NCBI GenBank assembly: GCA_013036095.1
Contig: JAAXCW010000003.1
Location: 62,001 to 126,000, forward strand
Reading direction: 5' to 3'
Source of the DNA: Vulcanimicrobiota bacterium
Lineage (GTDB): Bacteria; Vulcanimicrobiota; Vulcanimicrobiia; Vulcanimicrobiales; Vulcanimicrobiaceae
Length of the DNA stretch: 64,000 bases
Below the pieces are notes generated by a model. The model had not been told where the DNA came from. It ran no database searches and saw nothing but the letters and a program-made list of their open reading frames with translations. The translations under genes were made by a program, and so were the position numbers. This document shows positions 6,606 through 15,585 of this stretch, piece by piece. Numbering within the stretch: position 1 is the first letter of the stretch; each line of letters opens with the position of its first letter.

Positions 6606-9200
6606 ATGGAGCCGCTTTTTGACGCCCTGCATCCTGACGTCGCGCGCTGGTGCCGCGATGTCTTAAAGGAAGCCACAGAACCCCAGCGCGCCGCCATTCC
6701 CTCCGGTCTCGAGCGCCGGAACGTTCTGGTCTCCTCGCCGACCGGCACCGGGAAAACGCTCGCAGCCTTCTTGCCGGTCATATCGGCACTTGCGTACCGG
6801 CGCGACGAGGACAGGCTCTTTCCGCGCACCTTTGCGCTCTATATCTCCCCCCTTCGCGCCCTCGGCTACGACGTCGAGCATAACGTTCGCGCGCCGCTGC
6901 GCGAGATGGGCCTGCTGGAGCGGCCGAATTCGCCGCGCGCGCGGCTCCGCCGGGGGCGCGTCCGCGAGACGCACGTCCGGACAGGCGTGCGCACGGGAGA
7001 TACGCCCAAGGACGAGCGGCGCTTGATGCTCTCCCGCCCTCCGCACATTTTGATGACGACGCCGGAGTCGCTCGCGGTGATGCTGGCTATGGAGTCGTAC
7101 CGCAAGACGCTGCGCACGGTCGAGACGGTCATCATCGACGAGGTGCACGCTCTGGCGACCAACAAGCGGGGCGCGCAGCTCGCGCTCTTGCTCGAATCGT
7201 TGGAAGAGTTGGCCGAATCGCCGTTCAACCGCATCGGCCTTTCTGCGACGATCAGCCCGCTCGATCGGGTCGCGAAATTTTTGGTGGGCACCGATCGCGA
7301 GTGCGAGATCGTCGACGCGCGCCGTCTGCGGTCCATCTCCATCGACGTGCTGGCTCCATTCCCCAACGCGATGGCGCCCCTCGCGACGGTCGCGCAGGCG
7401 GCGGCGCGCCTTACCCGGGAAGAACGCACGACGCTCGTCTTCACGAACGTGCGCAGCCAAGCGGAGCTTATCGCTCACGGCATGGCGCAGATCCTAGAGC
7501 CGGAAAGCGTCGAAGAAGTCAACGGCCAGACGCGCGAACGGCAGTACGATTCGCGCATCGGCGTGCATCACAGCGCGCTCGAGCGCAACGTGCGCCATCG
7601 CGTGGAAGCGGCGCTGCGCGCGGGCAAGCTGCGTACGGTCGTTTGCAGTTCGAGTTTAGAACTCGGCGTCGACATCGGATTCATCGATCGCGCGGTGGTC
7701 ATCGGCGGCGCCCGCGGCATGACGCCGACGCTCCAGCGCATCGGACGCGCGGGTCATCGTCCAGGCGCGGTGGCGCGCGGTACCGTGATCGCGCAAGATC
7801 GCGACGACATCGTAGAAGCCGCCGCAACAAAACGCTGCATTGCGGACGGCATTCTCGAAGAGGCCGCGATTCCGGAAGCGCCGCTGGACGTGCTGGCGCA
7901 GTGGCTGGTAGGCAGCGTCTGTTACGACCGGCGGCTTACGATCGACGATGCGCTGCGGATAGCACGGCGCGCCTCTCCGTTCGCGCAGCTCGAGCGCAGC
8001 GATCTCGTCGCGTGCGCGCGTTATCTCTCCGGCGGCGGCGTAGGCGAAGAGGAAGCGCACGTCCGGCGGCTGGGATTTGACGGGGAGGCGCTCTACGGAC
8101 TCGGCCGCGAAGTTTGCGCCGCTTTCTTCGAAAACGTCGGAACGATTCCGGACGAGCAGCACGTCTCAGTAACGCTCAAAGGCGCGCGCCATGCGATCGG
8201 CCGCGTCGAGGAAAGTTTCTTGAGCGAAATCCGGCAGGGCGACGTCTTTGTCCTGAACGGCCGCACGCTGCGCGTAAAAGAATTGACGAGCACGGGCATC
8301 ATCGTCGAACCGCACGCCGGCCGTCCGACCGTTCCGCAATGGAGTTCGCACTTGCGCGGCATCCCCACCGCGCTCGCGGCCGAAATCCATACCCTTCGCA
8401 ACGGTGTGGCAGACCTGCTACGCGGCGAGGGGAGCGCGCTCGAATACCTTCGCACCCGCTACGGGCTCGGAGGCTTGGAAGCGGGGCACGTGGTTCGTTA
8501 TATCGCCGAGCAGATTGCGCTCTCCGATGTGCCGGACGCCACACATCCGGTGATCGAAATCTACCGCGTCGATCGCAAGCAATGCGCGGTCTTTCATACC
8601 GGTGCGGGGCGGCGGATCAACGAAACGCTCGCGCGTGCAATTGCAACGCGCATATTTTGGCAGGTCCGCGCGAACGTGCAGCTCACTACCGACGACAACG
8701 GTTTTCTCCTAACGCTGCCGGCCGGCAAATCGATGCGCGATGAGTCATGGACCAAACTCTTGCACGCGCACGACTTCGAGCGCGATTTGCTTGCGGGACT
8801 GCGCAGCTCGCATTTGCTGCGCAATCATTTTCGCTACGTGGCAAATACCGGTCTTCTCGTACTGCGCCGCGCCGGCGGGAAGACGCTGCGGCGCCGGGCG
8901 CTCTTTTGGAACTCGCAGCGCATCTTTGAGCGCATCTTTGCAAGCGATCGCGATTTTCCGCTGCTGCGCGAAACGCTACGCACGGTAACGCGCGATCTGC
9001 TGGACGCGCCAGGTGCGCTCGCTTATCTGGAATCGATCGAGCATCCCATCCGGCTCTTTCATCCCAAAGCCGCTTCGCCGTTTACGTTCGGCATCATCAC
9101 CTCGAGCTTCGGCGACGCGGTGGTGCTGGACGATCGCTCAAGCATGGTCGAAGCCCTGCACCAACGCGTTCAGGAAGTGATGGAACGCCGTGCTTCGTGA
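6606..9200 (+). CDS. lhr: Lhr-type ATP-dependent helicase (ligase-associated DEXH-box family)
   Basis: An 864-residue superfamily 2 helicase. SPTGTGKT (motif I) lies near residue 44, followed by YISPLRAL (Ia), TTPESL, IIDEVHAL (II), GLSATISP (III), SSSLELGVDIG (V) and QRIGRAGHRPG (VI). After the two RecA domains come the winged-helix and long C-terminal regions of Lhr-core proteins. Length and the following PdeM gene place it in the ligase-associated DNA damage response group, where helicase, phosphoesterase, exonuclease and ATP-dependent ligase usually lie together. Here the exonuclease and a broken ligase are about 14 kb away. The last 11 bases overlap pdeM. Confidence 0.92.
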   Translation: MEPLFDALHPDVARWCRDVLKEATEPQRAAIPSGLERRNVLVSSPTGTGKTLAAFLPVISALAYRRDEDRLFPRTFALYISPLRALGYDVEHNVRAPLREMGLLERPNSPRARLRRGRVRETHVRTGVRTGDTPKDERRLMLSRPPHILMTTPESLAVMLAMESYRKTLRTVETVIIDEVHALATNKRGAQLALLLESLEELAESPFNRIGLSATISPLDRVAKFLVGTDRECEIVDARRLRSISIDVLAPFPNAMAPLATVAQAAARLTREERTTLVFTNVRSQAELIAHGMAQILEPESVEEVNGQTRERQYDSRIGVHHSALERNVRHRVEAALRAGKLRTVVCSSSLELGVDIGFIDRAVVIGGARGMTPTLQRIGRAGHRPGAVARGTVIAQDRDDIVEAAATKRCIADGILEEAAIPEAPLDVLAQWLVGSVCYDRRLTIDDALRIARRASPFAQLERSDLVACARYLSGGGVGEEEAHVRRLGFDGEALYGLGREVCAAFFENVGTIPDEQHVSVTLKGARHAIGRVEESFLSEIRQGDVFVLNGRTLRVKELTSTGIIVEPHAGRPTVPQWSSHLRGIPTALAAEIHTLRNGVADLLRGEGSALEYLRTRYGLGGLEAGHVVRYIAEQIALSDVPDATHPVIEIYRVDRKQCAVFHTGAGRRINETLARAIATRIFWQVRANVQLTTDDNGFLLTLPAGKSMRDESWTKLLHAHDFERDLLAGLRSSHLLRNHFRYVANTGLLVLRRAGGKTLRRRALFWNSQRIFERIFASDRDFPLLRETLRTVTRDLLDAPGALAYLESIEHPIRLFHPKAASPFTFGIITSSFGDAVVLDDRSSMVEALHQRVQEVMERRAS

Positions 9201-9999
9201 ATCCGCCGCGCGCAGGGCGCAGCTCGTCGACGGAATCGACGCCGTCGCGCCCGGACTGCTCTGGCTGCGCGAAACGCGGACGATCGTCGCGGCCGACGCC
9301 CACCTCGCCTACGAAGATGTCATCGGCGGCGCGCTGCCGACGTGGAGCACGACAGACGCTATCTCGGTGCTGCTGAAGGCGGCGGAAGAATTCGGAGCGC
9401 GAGAATTTCTTTTTCTCGGAGACATCATCCACGGCAGCCGGATGAGCGAAGGCGCCGCAAATGGCGTGCAAGCCGGGCTCGACCGGCTGCGCGCGCTCGC
9501 TACCGTAACGCTAGTTGCCGGCAATCACGAGGGCCGAACGCGCGGCGCGGACGTGCTCGGCGAGACGGTCGAATACGCCGAGCGCTCCGGCTGGCTTCTG
9601 ATCCACGGCGACAAACTACCGTGTCATCGTGAGCGGGCGCCATTAGGCGCCCCAGTCGAACCACGCCCGAGCTTCTCGAGGGCCCGCGTAATCATCGGTC
9701 ACCTACATCCGAGTATCCGGAGTAACGGAACCTCGGCGCCGGCATTTCTCGCCGGCGGCGGAGTTATTGTGGTGCCGGCGCTAACGCCGTATTCCGAGGG
9801 CCTGGATGTATGCGGCGAAAATTGCTTCGAAGCGCTGCAAGTTTTCGGTGTGCGAGCGCGCAACGAACTTCAGGTTGTCGCCGCCACTCACGAGCTCGTC
9901 TATCCACTCGGTTCGCTTTCGGGGCTGCGCCAGGAATTGCGCCGTCCTTCGCAGCCGCCACAGCATCGGTACCGCCGAAAGTTTTTGCGGCCGGACTGA
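9190..9999 (+). CDS. pdeM: ligase-associated metallophosphoesterase PdeM
   Basis: A 269-residue calcineurin-like phosphoesterase. Metal-binding motifs appear in order: DAHLAYED near residue 37, FLGDIIHG near 76, GNHEGRTRG near 114 and VIIGHLHPSI near 170. It starts inside the helicase gene (11-base overlap). Family members act with the Lhr-type helicase, exonuclease and ligase in DNA repair. Residues about 145-165 are encoded by a copy of the dispersed repeat that lies between GDKLP and the RVIIGH motif without breaking the frame. The C-terminus is followed within a few bases by another repeat copy. Confidence 0.87.
   Translation: MLRESAARRAQLVDGIDAVAPGLLWLRETRTIVAADAHLAYEDVIGGALPTWSTTDAISVLLKAAEEFGAREFLFLGDIIHGSRMSEGAANGVQAGLDRLRALATVTLVAGNHEGRTRGADVLGETVEYAERSGWLLIHGDKLPCHRERAPLGAPVEPRPSFSRARVIIGHLHPSIRSNGTSAPAFLAGGGVIVVPALTPYSEGLDVCGENCFEALQVFGVRARNELQVVAATHELVYPLGSLSGLRQELRRPSQPPQHRYRRKFLRPD
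9622..9683 (+). repeat. dispersed repeat, copy 2, inside pdeM
   Basis: The blocks are TGTCATCGTGAGC, a hairpin with arms GGGCGCC and GGCGCCC, GTCGAACCACGCCCGAGC, then CTCGAGGGC. The first block and hairpin match, nearly base for base, the outer part of the copy at 35.9 kb. It lies wholly within the coding sequence and is read as about 21 extra residues. Confidence 0.8.
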
Positions 10000-10001
10000 T
10001 C

Positions 10002-10088
10002 TCCTCGACATGCGCCCATTCTGGGCGCTGCTCGGGGTCCTTCGACACGCCTTCATCCTTATCGGATGAAGCGCGGCTCAGGATGACA
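10002..10088 (-). repeat. dispersed repeat, copy 3 (full-length type)
   Basis: On the minus strand: TGTCATCCTGAGC, a hairpin with arms CTTCATCC and GGATGAAG, GTCGAAGGACCCCGAGCAG, a hairpin with arms GCGCCCA and TGGGCGC, and GTCGAGGA. This is a complete example of the two-hairpin architecture. It fills the space between pdeM and the NUDIX gene, and its TCCTGA supplies the NUDIX stop codon. Confidence 0.9.
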
Positions 10089-10644
10089 ACTTAAACCGAT
10101 CCAGCATCAGGTAAATCGATGCGACGTGCGCCACGGAATCGATCGTTCCGTCGCGCACAAAGCTATGCAATTCTTCGAGCGTTGCCAGCTCCACGGTGAT
10201 GTCTTCACCCAGTCCGAGATTCTGTTTCCCCGCGAGCGTGACGTTCGGCGCGTAGAAAAGGTGAGCGACGGTGTCTGCGTTCGTAGGGTCGGTGCAAAAG
10301 CTGTGTACGTGCTCCATAACGCCTTCGTAGCCGGTCTCTTCCGAAAACTCGCGCAGGGCAGTCTGTAGCGGCTGCTCGCCGGGGTCGATCGCGCCGGCCG
10401 GCAATTCCAGCAAGACTCTGCCGACACCGTGCTTGTACTGACGCACCAAAACGACGCGGCGGTCGGGCGCCGTCGCAAAAATAACAGCGAAACCGCGGCT
10501 TTCCCGAACGTAGTAGTCCTCGATGTTCCGGCCGTTGGGGAGTTCGATGCGGTCTTTGCGCAAGCGCAAGTGCTGCGTGTCCACGACGTAAGACGAAGAA
10601 GTCACGCGCCAACGCGGTTCGTCCATTCTCGCGCCCTTCGGCAT
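10078..10644 (-). CDS. NUDIX hydrolase (ADP-ribose pyrophosphatase-like)
   Basis: A 188-residue protein with a full Nudix box: G-X5-E-X7-REFSEETGYEG, residues about 86-109. The N-terminal strand region (VVDTQHLRLRKDRIELPNG) and the VVLVRQYKHG lead are typical of ADP-sugar pyrophosphatases. It would cleave nucleoside-diphosphate-X compounds to a monophosphate plus a phosphorylated product. The last codons and the stop come from the dispersed repeat (TGTCATCCTGA read as LSS-stop), so the original C-terminus may have been altered. It converges with pdeM and is divergent from the fatty-acyl-CoA dehydrogenase gene. Confidence 0.85.
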   Translation of the reverse strand: MPKGARMDEPRWRVTSSSYVVDTQHLRLRKDRIELPNGRNIEDYYVRESRGFAVIFATAPDRRVVLVRQYKHGVGRVLLELPAGAIDPGEQPLQTALREFSEETGYEGVMEHVHSFCTDPTNADTVAHLFYAPNVTLAGKQNLGLGEDITVELATLEELHSFVRDGTIDSVAHVASIYLMLDRFKLSS

Positions 10645-10676
10645 GGACCGCGGCCGTCCCCGAACAAAGAGTAAGT

Positions 10677-12302
10677 GTGGCTTCCGTATTGGTGGTAGGA
10701 GGCGGGACGATGGGCGCCGGCATTGCGGCGGTCGCGGCGCTTGCCGGAGATGATGTAGCGCTAATCGAGCCGGATGCGGCCGCCCGCGAACGGGCGCGCG
10801 GTATCATTGCGAGTGCGGCGAACGAGCGCGCCGGCAAGGTGCAATTCTACGACGTGATTCCAGGAGGGATCCGAGCTGATCTTGCAATCGAAGCGGTTAC
10901 CGAACGTATCGATGTGAAGCGTTCCGTCTTCGCGGAACTCGCCAAAGCGCTTGGACCGCAAGCGCTGCTTGCGACCAACACATCGTCGCTCTCGGTTAGC
11001 GAGATCGCCGAAGGAGTTGAAAATCCCGAACGCGTGTTGGGATTACATTTCTTTAATCCGCCGGCGGCGATGAGACTCGTCGAGGTCGTACGCGGCGATG
11101 AGACGAGCGACGAAGCCGTCGAACGCGCAAACGCGGTAGCGGTGCGTTTCGGAAAAACCGCCGTCGTTGTAGCGGATACACCCGGCTTCATCGTGAACCG
11201 CGTGGCGCGTCCGTTTTATTTGCAGGCCATGCGCGCGTACGACGCCGGCGTCGGCACCCTCGACGAGCTCGACCTTCTGGCGCGCGGCGCCGGTTTTCGC
11301 ATGGGACCTTTCGAGCTGATGGATATGATCGGCCTCGACGTGAACCTCGCGACGTCGGATTCGATTTACGAACGCACCGGAGCGGCGCGATTGAAGCCGG
11401 TCGAACTGCAGCGCGATCTCGTGCGCGCGGAAAAACTTGGCCGCAAAAGCGGCGCTGGCTTTTACGATTACAGCGCCGCGACGCCGAAACACGACGATTC
11501 GCCGCCGCAGCTTCCGCGTGAGTTGAATCAGGACGAGCGGATCTTAATTGTCGGTCTGGCAAACGCGGCGATCGAAATGCGCGAAGCGCTCGACAAAACT
11601 TATGCTCACGTGAACGTTTGCGAGAATGCCGAAGCCGTCGAAGAGATGCCGCTGGATTCGACCGTCGTCATCGACGGCGGCGACGGCGTGAGCGATCGGG
11701 GCTCGTTTATCGCCGAGCTGGATGCCCTGTTTGCCCCCGAAACCGTTATTCTCGTCGACGCCTATGCAACCGACCTCATAGCGCTCGCGAAACGTCTGCG
11801 TCATCCGGAAAGGGTTGTCGGTTTTGGCCTGCTCGGATCGCTCGCGCGCCAGAGCGCGATTGAGATCGTCGATGCAGAAGAAACGAGCGACGATGCGCTC
11901 GAGCTGGCGCAAGAACTCTTCGAGTCGATCGGCAAACGTGTGGTCCTCGTTGGGAACAGTCCGGGGCTGTTTCTCGGCCGCACGGTGGGTTCGATCGTCA
12001 ACGAAGCGGTCTGCATCGTGCAGGAAGATGTCGCGACGCCCGACGACGTCGACCTTGCAATGCGACTGGGGACGAACTACCCGCTCGGACCCATCGCCTG
12101 GGGCCGCGAAATCGGCGGCGACCGCGTCGTTCGAATACTCCAGCGGCTCGCCGGCGACGAAGGCGCAGCCTTCGCGCCGCATCGCGCGTTGTGGGTGTTG
12201 GATGTGGAGAGCGAACAAGACCCGATGGACGTCGCCGTCGCCGAAGGCGTCGTCGAATCGAAATCCGGCGGCAGCGCGATCTATCCTGGCATGCCGTTTT
12301 GA
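10677..12302 (+). CDS. 3-hydroxyacyl-CoA dehydrogenase (PaaH-like, two-module)
   Basis: A 541-residue NAD-dependent dehydrogenase. The Rossmann motif [13 protein letters not shown] is at the N-terminus, the conserved [11 protein letters not shown] and [17 protein letters not shown] follow, and the substrate domain has [15 protein letters not shown] second, shorter dehydrogenase-like module (residues about 280-541, with [18 protein letters not shown]) follows, as in PaaH/PaaC-type enzymes. It oxidises 3-hydroxyacyl-CoA to 3-oxoacyl-CoA. The start is a GTG. It is the first gene of an operon with thiolase (2-base gap) and aldehyde dehydrogenase, which points to degradation of a CoA-activated ring or fatty acid. 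Confidence 0.9.
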   Translation: MASVLVVGGGTMGAGIAAVAALAGDDVALIEPDAAARERARGIIASAANERAGKVQFYDVIPGGIRADLAIEAVTERIDVKRSVFAELAKALGPQALLATNTSSLSVSEIAEGVENPERVLGLHFFNPPAAMRLVEVVRGDETSDEAVERANAVAVRFGKTAVVVADTPGFIVNRVARPFYLQAMRAYDAGVGTLDELDLLARGAGFRMGPFELMDMIGLDVNLATSDSIYERTGAARLKPVELQRDLVRAEKLGRKSGAGFYDYSAATPKHDDSPPQLPRELNQDERILIVGLANAAIEMREALDKTYAHVNVCENAEAVEEMPLDSTVVIDGGDGVSDRGSFIAELDALFAPETVILVDAYATDLIALAKRLRHPERVVGFGLLGSLARQSAIEIVDAEETSDDALELAQELFESIGKRVVLVGNSPGLFLGRTVGSIVNEAVCIVQEDVATPDDVDLAMRLGTNYPLGPIAWGREIGGDRVVRILQRLAGDEGAAFAPHRALWVLDVESEQDPMDVAVAEGVVESKSGGSAIYPGMPF

Positions 12303-12304
12303 AA

Positions 12305-13474
12305 ATGCGTGAGGTGGTCGTGGTCGGCGCGGTGCGCACTCCGATCGGAAGATACGGCGGCGCGCTTGCACAGGTTCGCCCGGATGATCTCGCGGCACTC
12401 GTCATAAAATCCATCGTCGAACGCTCCGGCATCGATCCGGAGAAGATCGAAGATGTTTTTTTCGGCGCTGCCAATCAAGCCGGCGAAGACAACCGTAACG
12501 TCGCGCGGATGGCTGCACTGCTGGCGGGTTTGCCGGTTGAAACCGGCGGAGCGACGATCAACCGGTTGTGCGGCAGCAGCTTGCAAGCCCTCAACTCGGC
12601 GGCGCACGCTATCGCTTACGGCGAAAGCGATGTCATTATCGCGGGCGGCGTCGAATCGATGACGCGCGCGCCCTTCGTGCAGCTGAAAGCCGAAAAGCCG
12701 TTCGAGCGCGCTCCCGAGCTTTACGACACCACTCTCGGCTGGCGCATGGTGAACCCGCGAATGCAGGAGATGTATCCGCCCATCACACTCGGTGCGACGG
12801 CGGAAAATGTTGCCGAGCGTTACCGCATTTCGCGCGAAGAGCAAGACCGCTTCGCATATGAATCACAGATGCGCGTAAAGGCAGCGGTCGCTAAAGGTGC
12901 TTTCACAGACGAACTCATCTCCGTGGACGGCGTCGGGGCGGACGAACATCCGCGCCCCGAGACAACGCTCGAGGCCTTAGCGAAACTCAAGCCCGCGTTT
13001 AAAACGAACGGCACGGTTACCGCGGGGAACTCCTCCGGAATGAACGACGGCGCCGCCGCGCTGCTTCTCTGCGAAGCCGAAGCTGCGAAGGGACTTGGCC
13101 TTCGCCCGATAGCACGCGTGGTTGCGACGGCGTCGGCAGGAGTACACCCCGACTTCATGGGCCTGGGACCCGTTCCGGCGACGCGCAAAGCGCTGGCACA
13201 CGTGGGGTTGACGATGGATGCTATAGACCTGGTCGAGATCAACGAAGCGTTCGCAGCCCAATCGATTGCATGCTTGCGCGACCTGGAGATTGACCCGGCC
13301 AAGGCGAACGTCAACGGCGGCGCGATTGCGCTCGGGCATCCGCTCGGTGCGAGCGGCGCGCGCATCGCTACGACGCTGCTTCATGAACTGCGGCGCCGCG
13401 GCGGGCGTTACGGTTTGGCAACGATGTGTATCGGCGTCGGACAAGGCGTCAGCACGATTTTCGAAAGGCTTTAA
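12305..13474 (+). CDS. acetyl-CoA acyltransferase / thiolase (PaaJ/FadA-like)
   Basis: A 389-residue thiolase. The N-terminal [15 protein letters not shown], active Cys in [10 protein letters not shown] near residue 91, NEAFAAQS, active His in [16 protein letters not shown] near residue 345 and second Cys in MCIGVGQG near 375 are all present. It cleaves 3-oxoacyl-CoA with CoA. The family is closest in look to 3-oxoadipyl-CoA thiolase ([12 protein letters not shown] and [15 protein letters not shown]). The frame is open upstream, but the ATG two bases after the preceding stop fits the family start. The aldehyde dehydrogenase start overlaps its stop. Confidence 0.92.
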   Translation: MREVVVVGAVRTPIGRYGGALAQVRPDDLAALVIKSIVERSGIDPEKIEDVFFGAANQAGEDNRNVARMAALLAGLPVETGGATINRLCGSSLQALNSAAHAIAYGESDVIIAGGVESMTRAPFVQLKAEKPFERAPELYDTTLGWRMVNPRMQEMYPPITLGATAENVAERYRISREEQDRFAYESQMRVKAAVAKGAFTDELISVDGVGADEHPRPETTLEALAKLKPAFKTNGTVTAGNSSGMNDGAAALLLCEAEAAKGLGLRPIARVVATASAGVHPDFMGLGPVPATRKALAHVGLTMDAIDLVEINEAFAAQSIACLRDLEIDPAKANVNGGAIALGHPLGASGARIATTLLHELRRRGGRYGLATMCIGVGQGVSTIFERL

Positions 13475-14967
13475 TGGCGGTAACTGCAGCGGCTCCAAAA
13501 ACTGAACTCTTCATCGGCAATCAATGGTCGGGCTCATCTGATGGTGCGACCTATGACGACACCAATCCCGCCACCGGTGCGCTCATCGCTCAGGTCGCAA
13601 ACGCGTCAGCCGCCGACGTCGACCGCGCCGTAACCGCCGCGCGCGACGCGCTTGAGCGCGGAAAATGGGCCACGATGGCCGCATCGCGCCGCGCAAAGAT
13701 CATCTACAAGATTGCGCAGCTGATCGCCGACCGCGCAAACGACATCGCGCTGCTTGAAGTGCGCGACAACGGCAAGACTTTGGGCACTGCCAAGGGCGAG
13801 TTGAGCGCTATCGTCGATTGCTTCGAATTCTACGCCGGCGCCGCAACGAAAAATTACGGCAACAGCTTGCCGGGTCCGCTGCCCAACTATCTCGCGCAAA
13901 CGGTGCGCGAACCGGTCGGCGTGGTCGGCGCGATCGTGCCGTGGAATTTTCCGCTGCTGCTCGCGTCTTGGAAAGTTGCGCCGGCGCTGGCCGCTGGCTG
14001 CACGGTCGTGTTGAAGCCGGCCGGACAAACGCCGCTCTCCGCGCTCGAGCTCGCGAAGATCGCGCTCGAAGCCGGCTTACCGGAAGGTGTGCTCAACGTC
14101 ATTACGGGCGAGGGTCGGGATTTGGGACAAGCGATCGTCGAGCACCCCGGCATCGACAAGATCGCGTTTACCGGGAGCACGGCAACGGGAAAGCGCGTTG
14201 CGGCAACCGCGGCGCAAACGGTGAAGCGGGTGACCCTCGAGCTTGGCGGCAAGTCGCCCTCGATCGTCTTCGAGGACGCCGACGTTACGCAAGCCGTCAA
14301 CGGCGCGCTCTACGGCATTTTTTATAACGCGGGGCAATGCTGCGAAGCGCGCTCGCGCGTTTTAGTTCACGAGAGTATCGCCGGCGAATTCATCGCGGCG
14401 TTTACGGCTAAGGCGCGCAAACTGCGCGTCGGCAATCCGGAGGATCCGCAGACACAGATCGGCGCGATCACGACGCAAGAACAGTACGACAAGATCAAAT
14501 CGTACTGCGAGATCGGTGCGGGCGAAGGCGCGAAGCTGCTGCTCGGCGGTGAAGCGGCGAATGTGGGCGATGCATTCAAGGACGGCAAGTTCTGGAGCGT
14601 CAGCGCCTATGAAGCGCAGCCGGCACACCGCATTTCGCGCGAAGAGGTCTTCGGGCCGGTCGCCACGATTACGCGCTTTAAAGATGAAGCTGAAGCGATT
14701 GCGTTCGCAAACGACAGCGAGTACGGTTTGTCGGCCAGCATCTGGACGCAAAACCTCGGACGTGCGGGCCGCACGGCCAAAGCGCTGCGCACGGGAACCG
14801 TTGCGATCAACACGCCGTACTCGGTTTTTCCGGGAGTGCCGTTCGGCGGTTACAAACAGTCGGGATACGGGCGTGAGCTAGGCATTGAAACGATGGCGCT
14901 GTACTCGGAAGTGAAAAGTATCATTACGTATATCGGCGAGAAGCCGATCGATCCGTTTGGAGTTTAA
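13474..14967 (+). CDS. NAD(P)-dependent aldehyde dehydrogenase
   Basis: A 497-residue aldehyde dehydrogenase. It has GNQWSGSSDGATYDDTNPATG at the N-terminus, VPWNFPLLLASWKVAPAL, the cofactor-loop FTGSTATGKRV, catalytic Glu in LELGGKSPSIVF and catalytic Cys in NAGQCCEARSR. C-terminal EEVFGPV and GVPFGGYKQSGYGRELG are also present. It oxidises an aldehyde to its acid. It shares one base with the thiolase stop, so it is coupled to the CoA-ester genes; a semialdehyde intermediate of ring cleavage is a plausible substrate (inference). Confidence 0.93.
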   Translation: MAVTAAAPKTELFIGNQWSGSSDGATYDDTNPATGALIAQVANASAADVDRAVTAARDALERGKWATMAASRRAKIIYKIAQLIADRANDIALLEVRDNGKTLGTAKGELSAIVDCFEFYAGAATKNYGNSLPGPLPNYLAQTVREPVGVVGAIVPWNFPLLLASWKVAPALAAGCTVVLKPAGQTPLSALELAKIALEAGLPEGVLNVITGEGRDLGQAIVEHPGIDKIAFTGSTATGKRVAATAAQTVKRVTLELGGKSPSIVFEDADVTQAVNGALYGIFYNAGQCCEARSRVLVHESIAGEFIAAFTAKARKLRVGNPEDPQTQIGAITTQEQYDKIKSYCEIGAGEGAKLLLGGEAANVGDAFKDGKFWSVSAYEAQPAHRISREEVFGPVATITRFKDEAEAIAFANDSEYGLSASIWTQNLGRAGRTAKALRTGTVAINTPYSVFPGVPFGGYKQSGYGRELGIETMALYSEVKSIITYIGEKPIDPFGV

Positions 14968-15292
14968 GCCAATAGAAGCTCTGAGAATCGGCACAACGTA
15001 TCAAACCACGTACGGCACGCTGTGGAAAGACGGAACGTTTTTTCCGCGCGGCACGCGCGTCTTGGTCGTCGGACTGCACCTCGTCGAAGGCTTTTGCGTC
15101 CGGTTTCCGGCTGAAATAGACGGCGAGCCGCTCGAGACGTGGGAGGATTGGGAAGAGAGTGATTTCCTGGCCGAGGAAGGCGAGATAGAATCGGTGCCGC
15201 CGGTTTCACAGGCGATGCTCTCCGAAGCCCAAGAGGTTTTACGCGACGCTGAAGACGGCTGTCATCTGCATTTCCACGAAGACGCTGACTAA
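14957..15292 (+). CDS. small acidic protein of unknown function
   Basis: A 111-residue acidic protein that starts at a TTG inside the end of the aldehyde dehydrogenase gene. It has a beta-rich N-terminal half (GTTYQTTYGTLWKDGTFFPRGTRVLVVGLHLVEG) and a Glu/Asp-rich C-terminal half ending CHLHFHEDAD. The terminal Cys-His-x-His-x-His cluster could bind a metal. No family is recognised. The overlap suggests co-translation with the dehydrogenase operon. Confidence 0.6.
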   Translation: MEFKPIEALRIGTTYQTTYGTLWKDGTFFPRGTRVLVVGLHLVEGFCVRFPAEIDGEPLETWEDWEESDFLAEEGEIESVPPVSQAMLSEAQEVLRDAEDGCHLHFHEDAD

Positions 15293-15301
15293 ATAAGAAG
15301 A

Positions 15302-15319
15302 GCCGCCTGATTAGGCGGC
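15302..15319 (-). terminator. hairpin, possible terminator
   Basis: Perfect arms GCCGCC and GGCGGC enclose a six-base loop. On the minus strand it is followed by a moderately T-rich tract (TCTTCTTATTT), which would serve the tRNA-like gene. On the plus strand it closes the dehydrogenase operon but lacks a T run. Confidence 0.4.
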
Positions 15320-15402
15320 CCCTCGCGTAGCGTAATCGCCGTGTCGCCGTAGCAATTCTAGCACGCGAGGGGCCTGGGCGGAAGACCCAACTATGTTGGG
15401 CC

Positions 15403-15474
15403 TGGAGCCGGCGGCACTCGAACCCGCACCTTCGAGTTGGCGACACGACGCGCTACCAATTGCGCTACGGCCCC
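15403..15474 (-). tRNA. tRNA-like gene with non-canonical arms (anticodon reads GCC, Gly)
   Basis: A 72-base cloverleaf on the minus strand. The acceptor GGGGCCG/CGGCTCC has seven pairs including one G-U, the D arm is GCGC-AATTGGTA-GCGC, and the T loop is TTCGAGT. The anticodon stem has one T-T mismatch, position 33 is C rather than the universal T, and the T stem has a G-G mismatch at 53-61. The loop TCGCCAA would give anticodon GCC. Two mismatches plus C33 suggest either a decaying or an unusual tRNA. A CCCAAC/GTTGGG hairpin follows the 3' end. The isotype is provisional. Confidence 0.5.
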
Positions 15475-15585
15475 GACCCAATCCAGGACGATAGCGGCGG
15501 CTTGTTGCCGTGGAATGCCCGGGTCGTTTCCGTTCCGCGCTACCTTCCGCGAGGCTCGGAGCCCATGTTGGTATAAGGAGTATTG

